From VRUE01 sp963844395 (GTDB taxonomy: Bacteria; Actinomycetota; Thermoleophilia; Solirubrobacterales; 70-9): a stretch of DNA of 64,000 nucleotides. The notes beneath the pieces were generated by a model that saw only the letters and a program-made list of their open reading frames with translations, was not told the DNA's origin and made no database searches. Location: the NCBI GenBank assembly GCA_963844395.1, contig CAWJNX010000002.1, positions 186,001 through 250,000 of the forward strand, given 5' to 3'. Shown here piece after piece: positions 43,635 through 56,505 of this stretch. Position numbers and translations under genes: made by a program. Position 1 is the first letter of the stretch; every line of letters starts with the position of its first letter.

Positions 43635-45377
43635 TTAGTGACGCGAATCGAGCAATTGCTTGAACTCATCCCACGGGCCGAGTGTTCGCGATCTGCGCCG
43701 AGTCAGCCAGGCGCGGCGGGCGGTGGCTACGCCGTAGGCGATGTTGGCGAGGGTGTCGACGCCGTGGGCGTCGGTGTTGACGGCGATCGTCACGCCGGCT
43801 TCGGCGGCGAGGCGGGCGTGGTGCTCGGAGAGGTCGCGGCGGTTGGGGTTGCCGTTGATCTCCAGCATCGTGCCGGTGCGCGCCGCCGCCTCGGCGACCG
43901 CCTCGACGTCGATGCCGTAGGGCTCGCGGCGGCCGATCAGGCGGCCGGTGAGGTGGCCGATGCAGTCGACGCCGGGGTTCTCGATCGCGGCCAGGACGCG
44001 ATCGGTCATCGCCCGTTCGGAGACCGAGAAGGAGGTGTGGACGCTGGCGACCACCCAGTCGAGAGCGTCGATCAGGTCGTCGGGGTAGTCGAGCGAGCCG
44101 TCGAGGCCGATGTTGACCTCGGTTCCGGAGAGGAGCTGGAAGTCGGAGTTCTGCTCGTTCCACGCGCGCACCTCCTCGATCCGCTGCCATAGCTGCTCGG
44201 CGGTGACGTGGTTGCCGAAGCCGTGGCTGGCGGAGTGGTCGGTGATCGCCAGGTAGGAGTAGCCGCGATCGCGGGCCGCGGCTGCCATCTCGCTCGAGCG
44301 TGTTGCGACCGTCGGAGAGGGTCGTGTGCGAGTGCAGGTCGCCCTGGATGTCCTCGACCGTGACCAGCTCCGGCAGCTTCCCCTCGCGGGCGGCCTTCAG
44401 CTCGCCGCGGCCCTCGCGCAGCTCGGGCTCAATGTAGGCGTAGCCGAGCCGGTCGTAGACCTCCTCCTCGGTCGCGCAGAGCGTCACCTCGTCGGTCTCG
44501 GTGTCGGTCACCCCGTGCTCGGAGACCGAGAGGCCGCGCCTGACCGCGTCCTCGCGCAGCTGGACGTTGTGCGCCTGCGAGCCGGTGAAGTGCTGGAGCA
44601 GGTTGCCGAAGGCCTGCGGCGCGACGATCCGCAGGTCGACGGAGATGCCGTTGTGGGTCTGCGCGCGGACGCCGTTGGTACGCCCGGCTTGCCGGCGGCG
44701 GCGATCAGCGGGTGGCTGGCCAGGTGCTCGGCGAGCGCCGCCGGCTGCTCGGCGGTCGCGATCAGGTCGATGTCCTTGCAGGTCTCCCCCCAGCGCCGCA
44801 CCGAGCCGGCGACCTCGACCCGGTTGGCGGCGGGATGCTCGCGCAGCGCCGCCGCCAGCTCCTCGGCGATCGGGCGGACCTTGGAGAGCAGCAGCCGGCC
44901 GGGGCCTTCGCCCGGCTCGCCGAGCCGCTCCAGCGCCGCCAGCACGTTCTCCTCGACCTTCGGCCCGAGCCCTTTGACGTCGCGGATCCGTTCCCCCTCA
45001 GCCGCCGCTTTCAGGTCCTCGAGCGAGCAGATCTCCAGCTCGTCGTAGAGCCGCTTCGCCGTTTTCGCCCCGAGGCCCGGGACCCGCGTCACCTCGATCA
45101 GGGTCGGCGGGAACTTCGCTTTCAGCTTCACCGCGGCTGGGATCTCGCCTTTCTTCAGCAGCGCGTCGATCTTTTCGGCCAGCGTCTTGCCGACGCCGGG
45201 GATCTCGGTCGCCCGCCCGGCGGCCGCCAGCTCGGCGACCGAGACCGGGCTCTCGCGGATCGCCATGGCGGCGGTCGAGTAGGCGAGCACCCTGTATTTG
45301 ACCGCGCCGTCGAGCTCGTAGAGCACGGCCAGCTCGTCGAAGGCGGCGGCGATCTCGGCGTTGGTCACACCGCGCAA
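43635..45377 (-). pseudogene. polX: PolX-type DNA polymerase/3'-5' exonuclease, two frame breaks
   Basis: Family X polymerase fused to a PHP phosphoesterase domain, active in repair. Segment 1: NAEIAAAFDELAVLYELDG, helix-hairpin-helix ATEIPGVGKTLAEKI, and the nucleotidyl-transfer site VAGSVRRWGETCKDIDLIA. Segment 2: NGISVDLRIVAPQAFGNLLQ, GDLHSHTTLSDGRNT (PHP motif). Segment 3: MAAAARDRGYSYLAITDHSA, NTDAHGV. Breaks near 44680 and 44296 (extra C). About 580 residues when repaired, the normal length. Divergent from the mannosyltransferase gene by 32 bp. Confidence 0.88.
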
Positions 45378-45409
45378 GCTAACGGGACGCGCGACTAGGA
45401 TCGCCGCGA

Positions 45410-46174
45410 ATGCGACCGCGCCACTCCGAGCGAGGCCCCGCGTGGCTGGTCCTGCCGACCTTCGACGAGGCCGAGAACATCGAGCCCTTCGTCGCCGCGG
45501 TGCTGGCGAAGCTGCCCTCCTCCTCCCGGATCCTGATCGTCGACGACAACTCGCCCGACGGCACCGGCGAGATCGCCGACCGGCTCGCCGCCGAGCACGC
45601 GAGCGTCAGCGTCCTGCACCGGCCCCGCAAGGAAGGGCTCGGCCCCGCCTACATCGCCGGCTTCCGCCTCGCCCTGGCCGAGGGTGCCGGGCTGATCCTC
45701 GAGATGGACTCCGACTTCTCCCACGAGCCCGCCTACCTGCCGCGGCTGCTCGACGCGGCCGAGCGCGCCGACCTCGTGATCGGTTCCCGCTACGTCCCCG
45801 GCGGCGGGGTCGGCGACTGGGGAGCGCTGCGGCGCGCGATCAGCCGCGGCGGCAGCGGCTACGCGCGCCACGTGCTGGGCGTCGGCGTCCGCGACCTGAC
45901 CGGTGGCTTCAAGTGCTTCCGGCGCGAGGTGCTGGAGGCGATCGACCTCGACGCGGTCCGCACCCGCGGCTACGCCTTCCAGGTCGAGCTGACCTACCGG
46001 GCGATCGAGCTGGGCTTCGAGGTCGTCGAGGTGCCGATCGTCTTCCGCGACCGCCGGGTCGGCGCCTCGAAGATGAGCCGCTCGATCGTCGTCGAGGCGA
46101 TCTGGCGGGTCCCGCTCCTGCGCATCGTCGGCAAGGGCAGAGCCCGGCGCCCACGGGGGTCGAGCAGGCGGTAG
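45410..46174 (+). CDS. Polyprenol-phosphate mannosyltransferase (Ppm/DPM1-like, GT2)
   Basis: 254-residue family-2 glycosyltransferase. LPTFDEAENIEPFVAAV, ILIVDDNSPDGTGEIA (nucleotide site), EMDSDFSHEPAYLPRLL (D-x-D) and VGASKMSRSIVVEA are hallmarks of dolichol/polyprenol-phosphate mannose synthase; GFKCFRREVLEAIDLD also fits. It transfers mannose from GDP-mannose to a lipid carrier for outer glycoconjugates. No C-terminal membrane domain, so a soluble or membrane-associated catalytic subunit. Ends Arg-rich. Confidence 0.85.
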   Translation: MRPRHSERGPAWLVLPTFDEAENIEPFVAAVLAKLPSSSRILIVDDNSPDGTGEIADRLAAEHASVSVLHRPRKEGLGPAYIAGFRLALAEGAGLILEMDSDFSHEPAYLPRLLDAAERADLVIGSRYVPGGGVGDWGALRRAISRGGSGYARHVLGVGVRDLTGGFKCFRREVLEAIDLDAVRTRGYAFQVELTYRAIELGFEVVEVPIVFRDRRVGASKMSRSIVVEAIWRVPLLRIVGKGRARRPRGSSRR

Positions 46175-46206
46175 TAGGCTCCGGCCACACGACGGGAGGA
46201 AGGGAA

Positions 46207-47040
46207 ATGGAGCGGGTCGGCGGGGTAGATCGGTTGGTGCTCGCGTCAATGCTGGCAGCGCTGCTTGTGCTGCTCTTCCCGGCGACGGCAGGGGCACAGT
46301 CCTTCTCCGGGAGCGACTCGGACGAGCTCCCAGCTGGAATCACCGTCACCGGCATCGGATTCGCGCCGACGAAAGCGGTTGCGGCCGACCACGCCGTGCG
46401 GGACGCGCGGCAGCGCGCCGCCAGCATCGCCGCCGTCCTTCGGGTGGAGCTCGGTGGCGTGGAGGGCATCTACATGCCGGAACTGCCCCAGTTCGCCCGC
46501 TCCTCCCAGCGCTGCGGCCGTCGGGAAAGTCGGCCGACCGGCTGCCGCAAGGCGGCCGCGGCGATGGTGACCTTCGGCGTCGTCGGCGGCGCGACCGCCG
46601 CCGACATCGTGCGGGAGGTCGGCTCCTCGGGGGCCGCGTCGGTGCCCGTCGAGCCGCGCGACCGCACCAGCGACCGCTGGATCAAGCGGGCCATCGTGAC
46701 GGCTCGGCGCGCCGCCACCGAGGAGGCCGTCGCAACCGCCTTCCTCAACGCCAAGGCCGCCGCCGACGCCGCCGAGCTGCGGCTGGGACCGCTTGTCTCC
46801 GTGGCGGAAACGCCACTGACCTCCTACTTCCCCGCGCCGCCCTTCTCCGTGCCGGCCTTTCAGGATCCCCTCCTCGGGGCGTGGGGGCCCGGCGTCTTCT
46901 GCCGGGTGACCAGGCAGCCCGTCGTGCGACTCGATCCGGAGACCGGTAGGCCTAAGGTCGTACGCCGCGGACCCCGCCGTCGCTGCGCCGTCCCGCGGAC
47001 GTACGAGATGCGCCTGGAGATCAGGTACTCGGCGACCTAG
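46207..47040 (+). CDS. Secreted SIMPL-domain protein (DUF541-like)
   Basis: 277 residues. Signal peptide about 1-31 (MLAALLVLLFPATAGAQ). The sequence ITVTGIGFAPTK with DHAVRDARQRAASIAAVL is the start of the SIMPL/DUF541 fold; a second pair with ARRAATEEAVATAFLNAKAAA completes it. Cys-containing loop (SSQRCGRRESRPTGCR) and a final TYEMRLEIRYSAT strand. Periplasmic or secreted; function unknown. ATG 46207 after GGAAGGG. Confidence 0.7.
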   Translation: MERVGGVDRLVLASMLAALLVLLFPATAGAQSFSGSDSDELPAGITVTGIGFAPTKAVAADHAVRDARQRAASIAAVLRVELGGVEGIYMPELPQFARSSQRCGRRESRPTGCRKAAAAMVTFGVVGGATAADIVREVGSSGAASVPVEPRDRTSDRWIKRAIVTARRAATEEAVATAFLNAKAAADAAELRLGPLVSVAETPLTSYFPAPPFSVPAFQDPLLGAWGPGVFCRVTRQPVVRLDPETGRPKVVRRGPRRRCAVPRTYEMRLEIRYSAT

Positions 47041-47137
47041 CCCGCTTCGTCGAGCCGATCCCGACACCGGCCGGGGCCGGCGCTATACTTTCTGAAGTAT
47101 TGGGCGCTGAACCTCGACTCGCGGGAGACCGATTCCA

Positions 47138-47464
47138 GTGACTGGCAAGCTCACCGACGTGACCGACGCCACCTTCAAGTCCGACGTCCTGGAGGCCGAC
47201 GGCCCAGTGCTCGTCGACTTCTGGGCTCCCTGGTGCGGTCCCTGCCGCGTCGTCCACCCGGTCCTGGAGGAGATCGACGCCGAGCGCGACGACCTGACGA
47301 TCCTCAGCCTCAACGTCGACGAGAACCAGCAGACGGCGGCCCAGTACGAAGTGCTCTCGATCCCGACCCTGCTCCTCTTCAAGGACGGGGCGATCGCCAA
47401 GAAAGTCGTCGGGGCGATGCCGAAGCGCCGCCTCGAGGCCGAGCTCGAGCCGGCGCTCGCCTAG
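47138..47464 (+). CDS. trxA: Thioredoxin
   Basis: 108-residue thioredoxin: LVDFWAPWCGPCRVVHPVLE holds the WCGPC redox site at about 31-35, the cis-Pro is in SIPTLLLFKDG, and the fold is full length. GTG start 47138. It reduces disulfides in the cytosol with NADPH via thioredoxin reductase. Followed 27 bp later by a tautomerase gene on the same strand. Confidence 0.95.
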   Translation: MTGKLTDVTDATFKSDVLEADGPVLVDFWAPWCGPCRVVHPVLEEIDAERDDLTILSLNVDENQQTAAQYEVLSIPTLLLFKDGAIAKKVVGAMPKRRLEAELEPALA

Positions 47465-47699
47465 AGCGCCGGGCCGGGGCAGCAGCAAGCGATGCCGTTC
47501 GTCCACATCCACTGGTTCGAGGGACGGACCGACGAGCAGAAGGCGGAGATCGCGAAGCGGATCGAAGCGGCGCTGGTCGAGGTGGCCGGCGCCGCCCCCG
47601 AGCACTGCTGGGTGAAGTTCTCCGACTCGCCGAAGACCGACTTCATCATCGGCGAGCCTGAGGAAGGACTGGAGCTCCGACTGATCTGGTCAGCTCGCG

Positions 47700-50882
<3,183 letters not shown>

Positions 50883-50920
50883 GAGCAGGTGATTCTAGGA
50901 GCGGCTACGCTGCGCGCCTC

Positions 50921-51718
50921 GTGCCCGTCTATGACCTGAACGGAAAGGTGGCGCTGGTGACCGGCGCCGCCCGCGGGATCGGCTTCGAGACTGCACGCCA
51001 ACTGCACATGCGCGGCGCCTCGGTCGCCGTCGTCGACCTCGACCCCGACCAGGCGCGCGAGGCGGCCGAGCGGATCGGCCCGCGGGCGATCGGGATCGGC
51101 GCCGACGTCACCGATACGGGCGCGATGCAGGCTGCGGTTGCCGAGACCGTCGAGCGCTTCGGCGGGTTGGACGTCGCCGTCGCCAACGCCGGCATCGCGC
51201 AGGTGAAGCTGGCGACCGTGCGCGGGATCGGCGCAGAGGAGTGGGAGCGCGTCTTCGAGGTCGACATGCTGGGCGTCTGGCGCACCGTGCGAGCGGCCCT
51301 GCCGCAGATCGTCGAGCGCAGGGGCCACGTCGTCGTCACCGGCTCCGTCTACTCCTTCGCCAACGGCGTCATGAACAGCCCCTACGCCGTTGCCAAGGCC
51401 GGGGTCGAGTCGCTCGGCCGCGCGCTGCGCGCCGAGCTGACGCCGCTCGGCGCCAGCGCCAGCGTCGCCTACTTCGGCTGGGTCGACACGAAACTCGTTC
51501 AGGACGCCTTCGCCAACAACGAGGGCCGGATGGAGCAGAACCTGCCCGACTTCCTGCGCAAGCGCATCACCCCCGACGAAGCCGGCGCCGCCGTGGTGCG
51601 CGGAATCGAAGAGCGGGCGCCGCGGATCTTCGCGCCGAAGTGGTGGCGCTACATCTCCGCCCTGCGCGGCATCGTCAATCCGCTGCTCGACCGCCGCTTC
51701 GAGCGCGACCCGCGATGA
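50921..51718 (+). CDS. Short-chain dehydrogenase/reductase
   Basis: 265 residues from GTG 50921. NAD(P) motif VTGAARGIGFE (about 14-24), ANAGIAQ, active-site Ser in VVTGSVYSF and Y-x3-K in SPYAVAKAG. Close to actinobacterial SDRs that act on hydroxyacyl or sterol-like substrates. After the TGA at 51716-51718 the next frame reads MIETVREVEAEADEQ up to 51792; since many family members continue with a similar Glu-rich helix, one base may be missing here. 38 bp from the ileS start, divergent. Confidence 0.82.
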   Translation: MPVYDLNGKVALVTGAARGIGFETARQLHMRGASVAVVDLDPDQAREAAERIGPRAIGIGADVTDTGAMQAAVAETVERFGGLDVAVANAGIAQVKLATVRGIGAEEWERVFEVDMLGVWRTVRAALPQIVERRGHVVVTGSVYSFANGVMNSPYAVAKAGVESLGRALRAELTPLGASASVAYFGWVDTKLVQDAFANNEGRMEQNLPDFLRKRITPDEAGAAVVRGIEERAPRIFAPKWWRYISALRGIVNPLLDRRFERDPR

Positions 51719-51838
51719 TCGAGACGGTGCGCGAAGTCGAGGCCGAGGCCGACGAGCAGGGCGCTGCAGCGGTCGCCGCGGCGCGCCACTGAATACGCCG
51801 GTGGCGTCCTGCGGCCTGGTTGGTGACGACGATCGGCG

Positions 51839-51880
51839 CATCCGACATTGACCACACCCGAGGGTGGTCGATGTCGGATG
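51839..51880. terminator. Hairpin between convergent SDR and FAD/Fe-S oxidase genes
   Basis: CATCCGACATTGACCAC (51839-51855) pairs with GTGGTCGATGTCGGATG (51864-51880), 17 bp with one G-T wobble and an 8-base loop. It lies just before the oxidase stop (51884) and after the SDR end, ideal for bidirectional termination. The core TTGACCACACCC also relates it to hairpins at 26163 and 27095. Confidence 0.75.
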
Positions 51881-51883
51881 AGC

Positions 51884-54778
51884 TCAGCGGGTCAGCTCCT
51901 CGAGCAGAAAGACGAACGACTCGTAGCGCTCGCCGGTGGCGCGGCTGAGGCCGATCTCGCAGGTGCGGTTGTTCGACAGGTGGGCGTCGAAGGTGCGCCC
52001 GGCCAGCTCGGCGGCCTGGGGACGGGTCGCGGCGGCGGTCAGCTCCGGATTGGCGATGCCGCGATCGCCGGCAAATCCGCAACAGGTCGCCGAGGGGGCG
52101 ACGAACACCTCCTCGGCGAGAGCGCCGGCCAGCGAGCGGAGCCTGGGTGCCAGGCCCATGTGCCGGGTTGCGCAGGTGGGGTGGACCGTCGCCGAGCCGA
52201 CCTTGCGGGAGACGGTCAGCTTCGGCAGGAGGCGGTCGTGGGCCCAGGCGACCGAGTCGAGGATCTGGATTTGGGCAAGGCGCTCGGCGTTCTCCTCCGA
52301 CAGCACGTCCTCGCCCGGGGTCGCCGCAGCCTGCGTGCAGGAGGAGGCGTCGATCACGACCGGCAGCTCCCCCTCGCCGCTCCAATTCCAGAGCCGCTCG
52401 ACCATCTCGTTGGCCTTGTGGCGGTGTGCGGCGCCGAACCCCTTCGAGCTCCAGGGCAGGCCGCAGCAGCTGCCGGCGACGTCGGCGGGGATCCAGACCG
52501 GGAGTCCGGCCCGCTCGGAGACCTCAACCAGCGCCTCGGCGCCACTCCCCCGCCGACGGGCCGATTTTGACAGTCCGGCTGACGTTTTCGGCCCGTCGGC
52601 GGGGGAGCCGAAGATGCGGTTGGTGCAGGAGGGGACGTAGACGGCGGCGGCGCCCTCGCGGCGGGTCTCGGGAAGCTTCGTGGAGGCGGGGCCCGGCAGG
52701 CCCTTGCCGCGCTCGGTGCGCCGCGCCAGCGGCCCGCCCAGGCGCAGGGCGGCGCGCGAGGCGGCTTCGACTGCGCTCCAGCGCTTCGCCGCCCCCAGCG
52801 CCAGGGCTTCGGCGCGATCAGTGTGCTGCTCGCCGCGTAGTTCCTTGACCAGCGTCCCGGTGTTGATCCCGACCGGGCAGGCAAGCTGGCAGGAGCCGTC
52901 GACGGCGCAGGTGTCCATCGCGTCGTACTCGTACTCCTCCAGCAGCGCCCGCTGGACCGGTGAGCCCGCAGGCTGGCGCGCCATCTCGCGCCGCAGCACG
53001 ATCCGCTGCCGCGGCGTCGTCGTCAGGTCGCGGCTCGGGCAGACCGGCTCGCAGAAGCCGCACTCGACGCAGGTCGTCGCCGATTCCTCGATCGCCGGCG
53101 TCGTCTTCAGGTTGCGCAGGTGGGCGCCGGGGTCGCGGTTGAGGACGACGCCGGGGGCGAGCACGCCGTCGGGGTCGGCGAGCCGCTTCACCCGCCACAT
53201 CAGCTCGGTCGCCTTCGCCCCCCACTCCCGCTCAACGTACGGCGCCATGTTTATCCCGGTGCCGTGCTCGGCCTTCAGCGAGCCGTCGTACTTGCCGACG
53301 ATCAGCTCGACCAGCTTCGCCATGAAGGCCTCGTAGCGCTCGACGTCCTCCGGTTTGGCGAAATCCGGGGTGAGCATGAAGTGGAGGTTGCCGGCCGAGG
53401 CGTGGCCGGCAACGCCGGGCAGGAAGCCGTGCTCGCCGAGCAGCGCCTGCAGGTCGCGCGCTCCCTCGGCGATCCGCTCCGGCGGCACGCAGACGTCCTC
53501 GACGATCAGCGCCGTGCCCGGCAGGCGCAGGCGGCCGATCAGCCCGTGCAGCCCCTCGCGCACCCGCCAGGCCAGCTCGACCTCCTCCGCGTCGCGGGTG
53601 AAGCCGATCGGCCGGATCGTCTCGTGGGTGGCGAGGATCTCGGCGGCGCGCGCGAGATAGGCGTCCAGCTCGGCGTCGGTCGCGGCCCCGAACTCGACCA
53701 GGAGCACCGCCGACTCGGGCGGCAGCTCTTTCCACTCCTCGGGCGCGCCGACCATGTTCCAGGCGGCGGTGATCAGCGCCGGGGCGACCATCAGCTCGAC
53801 CGCGGTGGCTCCTGCGTCGACCAGGTCGCGGACCGGGGCGATCGCCTGGTCGATGTCGGGGAAGTGGATCCAGGCGGTGGTCGTGCGGGCCGGCAGCGGC
53901 ACCGTCTCGAAGACCGCCTCGGCGACGAAGCCGAGCGTCCCCTCGGAGCCGACGAGGAGGCGGCGGAAGATCTCCAGCGGCTCGTCGGCGTCGAGGAAGG
54001 CGCAGAGCCGGTAGCCGGTGGTGTTCTTGATCGCGAACTTGCGGCGGATCCGCTCGCTGAGCTCGGCATCGGCGCGAATCTCGTCGCGGATCGCGGCGAG
54101 GCCGGCGGCCAGCGCCGGCTCGGCGGCGGCGAAGCGCTCGGCGGCGCCGGGCGCCGCGGTGTCGATCGTCGTCCCCGAGGGCAAGACAAAGGTCAGTGAG
54201 CGCACGGTCGAGTAGGAGTCGTGGACGACGCCGCAGCGCATACCGCCCGAGTTGTTGGCGATCACGCCGCCGACCGTGGCGATGTCGGTGCTTGCCGGGT
54301 CGGGACCGAGCTTGCGGCCAAGCGGAGCGAGCACGCGGTTGGCGTGGCCGAGCACGGTGCCCGGCTTGACCCGGGCCAGCGCGCCGTCGTCCTCGACAGC
54401 GACACCGCCGAAGTGGCGGCGGACGTCGACCAGGATGCCGTCGCTCTGCCCCTGGCCGTTGAGGCTGGTGCCGCCGGCGCGAAAGACGACCGGGACGCCT
54501 GAGCGCCGACCGTAGTCGAGCAGCTTGGCGACGTCCTCCGTCTCACGCGCCATCACCACCGCTTGGGGCAGGAGCCGGTAGGGACTGGCGTCGGATGCGT
54601 AGCGGACGATGTCGCTTGCCCGTCCCAACACCCGGTCGGCGCCGAGCAATGCCTCCAGCTCGCCGCGCAGCGGCTGCGGCGTGCCCGCCGCCAGCGAGTC
54701 GGGAGCGCGGTCCGCGGCGGGCTCGGCGCCCGGCGGGGCGAGGGACGAGAGGTTCCGCTCCAGCAGTGCCATGGGCAC
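51884..54778 (-). CDS. FAD- and Fe-S-containing 2-hydroxyacid dehydrogenase (GlcD-GlcF/DLD-type fusion)
   Basis: 964 residues. N-terminal FAD domain: VVFRAGGTSLNGQGQSDGIL (about 95-114) and GTLGFVAEAVFE; C-terminal half is GlcF-like with CVECGFCEPVCPSRDL and SCQLACPVGI as Fe-S sites and two CCG-type motifs (SCCGLPWS, TCCGFAGD). Such fusions oxidise D-lactate, D-2-hydroxyglutarate or related acids, passing electrons to quinone. A 63-bp family-1 palindrome (52545-52607) is read in frame and adds SPADGPKTSAGLSKSARRR between RIFG and GAEALVEVSERAG, where homologues are shorter. Eight bp after the decarboxylase gene, so one operon; the pair suggests oxidation of a 2-hydroxyacid to a 2-oxoacid that is then decarboxylated. 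Confidence 0.88.
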   Translation of the reverse strand: MPMALLERNLSSLAPPGAEPAADRAPDSLAAGTPQPLRGELEALLGADRVLGRASDIVRYASDASPYRLLPQAVVMARETEDVAKLLDYGRRSGVPVVFRAGGTSLNGQGQSDGILVDVRRHFGGVAVEDDGALARVKPGTVLGHANRVLAPLGRKLGPDPASTDIATVGGVIANNSGGMRCGVVHDSYSTVRSLTFVLPSGTTIDTAAPGAAERFAAAEPALAAGLAAIRDEIRADAELSERIRRKFAIKNTTGYRLCAFLDADEPLEIFRRLLVGSEGTLGFVAEAVFETVPLPARTTTAWIHFPDIDQAIAPVRDLVDAGATAVELMVAPALITAAWNMVGAPEEWKELPPESAVLLVEFGAATDAELDAYLARAAEILATHETIRPIGFTRDAEEVELAWRVREGLHGLIGRLRLPGTALIVEDVCVPPERIAEGARDLQALLGEHGFLPGVAGHASAGNLHFMLTPDFAKPEDVERYEAFMAKLVELIVGKYDGSLKAEHGTGINMAPYVEREWGAKATELMWRVKRLADPDGVLAPGVVLNRDPGAHLRNLKTTPAIEESATTCVECGFCEPVCPSRDLTTTPRQRIVLRREMARQPAGSPVQRALLEEYEYDAMDTCAVDGSCQLACPVGINTGTLVKELRGEQHTDRAEALALGAAKRWSAVEAASRAALRLGGPLARRTERGKGLPGPASTKLPETRREGAAAVYVPSCTNRIFGSPADGPKTSAGLSKSARRRGSGAEALVEVSERAGLPVWIPADVAGSCCGLPWSSKGFGAAHRHKANEMVERLWNWSGEGELPVVIDASSCTQAAATPGEDVLSEENAERLAQIQILDSVAWAHDRLLPKLTVSRKVGSATVHPTCATRHMGLAPRLRSLAGALAEEVFVAPSATCCGFAGDRGIANPELTAAATRPQAAELAGRTFDAHLSNNRTCEIGLSRATGERYESFVFLLEELTR
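52545..52607. repeat. Palindromic repeat family 1, copy C (inside a coding gene)
   Basis: 20-bp perfect arms CTCCCCCGCCGACGGGCCGA / TCGGCCCGTCGGCGGGGGAG with a partly paired centre (CAG/CTG). Within the FAD/Fe-S oxidase gene and read in a different frame from copy A. Confidence 0.9.
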
Positions 54779-54786
54779 CAGTTATC

Positions 54787-56385
54787 TCAGAACAGCGACA
54801 TCCCCGGGGCGACCGGGACTTCGACCAGCTCCGGCCGCGAGGAGGAGAGCGCCTTTGAAAGGGCGTCGCGCACCTCGTCGCGGCCGCTCACCTGCTGCGA
54901 GTTGACGCCGTAGCCGGAGGCAACCGCGGCGACGTCCAACGCCGGCAGGTCGAGGCCCGGGGCTCCCTGCGTCCCCTCGACGTCGGCGAACCACTTGAGG
55001 ATCGCGTACTCGGCGTTGTTGAGGACGAGGAAGGTGACCGGCACCTCATAGGCGACGGCACTCCAGAAGGCGGTGATCGCGTACTGGGCGGAGCCCTCGC
55101 CGAGCACGCAGACGACCGGCCTGTCGGGCTGGGCGAGCTGGACGCCGACCGAGGCTGCGAGGCCGAAGCCGAGCCCGCCACCGGAGCTGAAGTAGTAGCT
55201 GCCCGGTTGCGAGAGGCGCAGCTGGTTGCGCAGGGCGAGGGTGCTGGCCGGCGACTCGAGCACGACGATCCCATCCTCGGGCAAGACCTCGGACAACGCC
55301 GAGTGCACGGTTGAGGAGTTGAGCGGGTCCTCGGCCGGGATTTCCTGCGGCCCCGGGTTTGGCTCGGGCGCGGGGCGCGAGGACTCGGGCACGATCTCCA
55401 GCAGCGCCTCGAGGGTCAGCTTCACGTCAGCGACGATCGCGTAGCCCATCGGAGCGCGGGCGGCCTCGTCGGGATCGCTGGTGATCGCGATCAGCGTCGC
55501 CCCCTCGGGCAGCAGCGGGCCGGGGATGTGGGGGTAGTAGGGGAAGACCGAGCTGCCCACCACGAAAATCAGGTCGTGGCCCTCGAGCGTCTGCGCCACC
55601 GGGCCGATCGCCGGCGGCAGGACGCCGCGAAAGTTCGGATGGCTCTCTGGAAAGCCGATCCTGCCGCCGCCGGTGGCGGGCGTCGCCCAGACCGGCAAGC
55701 GCTGGCGCTCGGCCAGCGCCACCGCCGTATCCCAGCCGCCGCTGGCATCGATGTCGGGGCCGGCGACGAGAACCGGGTTGGTCGCGTCGTCAAGGTGTTT
55801 GGCGAGCCTCCGAACTCCATCCGGGTCGGCGACGGCGCGTCCGTTGACGCGGCGGCCGATCGCCTCCCGCGCGTCGGCCTCGTCGACCTCGGCGTACCAA
55901 TCGTCCATCGGCAGCGAGACGAAGACCGGGCCTTTGGGCGGCAGCGAGGCGAGGTGGACGCCGTGGGCGAGGGCGAGCGGCACGTCCTCTGCCCGCGGCG
56001 GCTCGTACGCCCACTTGACGAGCGGGTGGGGCATGCGGATCGCGTCGCGGTTGGTGAGGTTCGCCTGCATCGTCATCTGTGCCCGCACCTGCTGGCCCGC
56101 GGTGATCAGCAGCGGCGAGTGGTTGGCCTGGGCGTTGAAGATCGCCCCCATCGCGTTGCCGACCCCCGGCGCCGTGTGCAGGTTGGCGACCGTCGTCCGT
56201 CCCGAAGCCTGCGCGTAGCCGTCGGCCATCCCGACCACGACGGCCTCCTGCAGGCCGAGCACGTAGCGCAAGTCGGAGGGGAAGTCGGCCAGCATCGGCA
56301 GCTCGGTCGAGCCCGGGTTGCCGAACATCGTGGTCATCCCGTGGGCGCGAAAAAGATCGAAGCTGGCTTCCTGAACGGTCGGCAT
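54787..56385 (-). CDS. mdlC: Benzoylformate-decarboxylase-like thiamine enzyme
   Basis: 532-residue thiamine-diphosphate enzyme. TMFGNPGSTELPML (Ser and Glu near the cofactor), VANLHTAPGVGNAMGA (the active-site His region of benzoylformate decarboxylase), SSVFPYYPHIPGP (second His) and GEGSAQYAITAFWS with LNNAEYAILKWF (metal/diphosphate site). Full length. Converts an aryl 2-oxoacid to an aldehyde and CO2. It is the first gene of the operon with the hydroxyacid dehydrogenase downstream; mandelate or phenylglycolate-like substrates would fit, but no mandelate racemase is present. An oxalyl-CoA or acetolactate role is less likely. Confidence 0.8.
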   Translation of the reverse strand: MPTVQEASFDLFRAHGMTTMFGNPGSTELPMLADFPSDLRYVLGLQEAVVVGMADGYAQASGRTTVANLHTAPGVGNAMGAIFNAQANHSPLLITAGQQVRAQMTMQANLTNRDAIRMPHPLVKWAYEPPRAEDVPLALAHGVHLASLPPKGPVFVSLPMDDWYAEVDEADAREAIGRRVNGRAVADPDGVRRLAKHLDDATNPVLVAGPDIDASGGWDTAVALAERQRLPVWATPATGGGRIGFPESHPNFRGVLPPAIGPVAQTLEGHDLIFVVGSSVFPYYPHIPGPLLPEGATLIAITSDPDEAARAPMGYAIVADVKLTLEALLEIVPESSRPAPEPNPGPQEIPAEDPLNSSTVHSALSEVLPEDGIVVLESPASTLALRNQLRLSQPGSYYFSSGGGLGFGLAASVGVQLAQPDRPVVCVLGEGSAQYAITAFWSAVAYEVPVTFLVLNNAEYAILKWFADVEGTQGAPGLDLPALDVAAVASGYGVNSQQVSGRDEVRDALSKALSSSRPELVEVPVAPGMSLF

Positions 56386-56505
56386 TGGCCGCGCAACCCT
56401 ACTGGCCGGGCAGCCAAGTTGTACGCCCGTGCAGATTCCCTAATCGAGACCGTGGCGTACCGCCGCTCTCAAGGCGAAGCGGGGTTGTTGTCGATAGGCA
56501 GGGGG

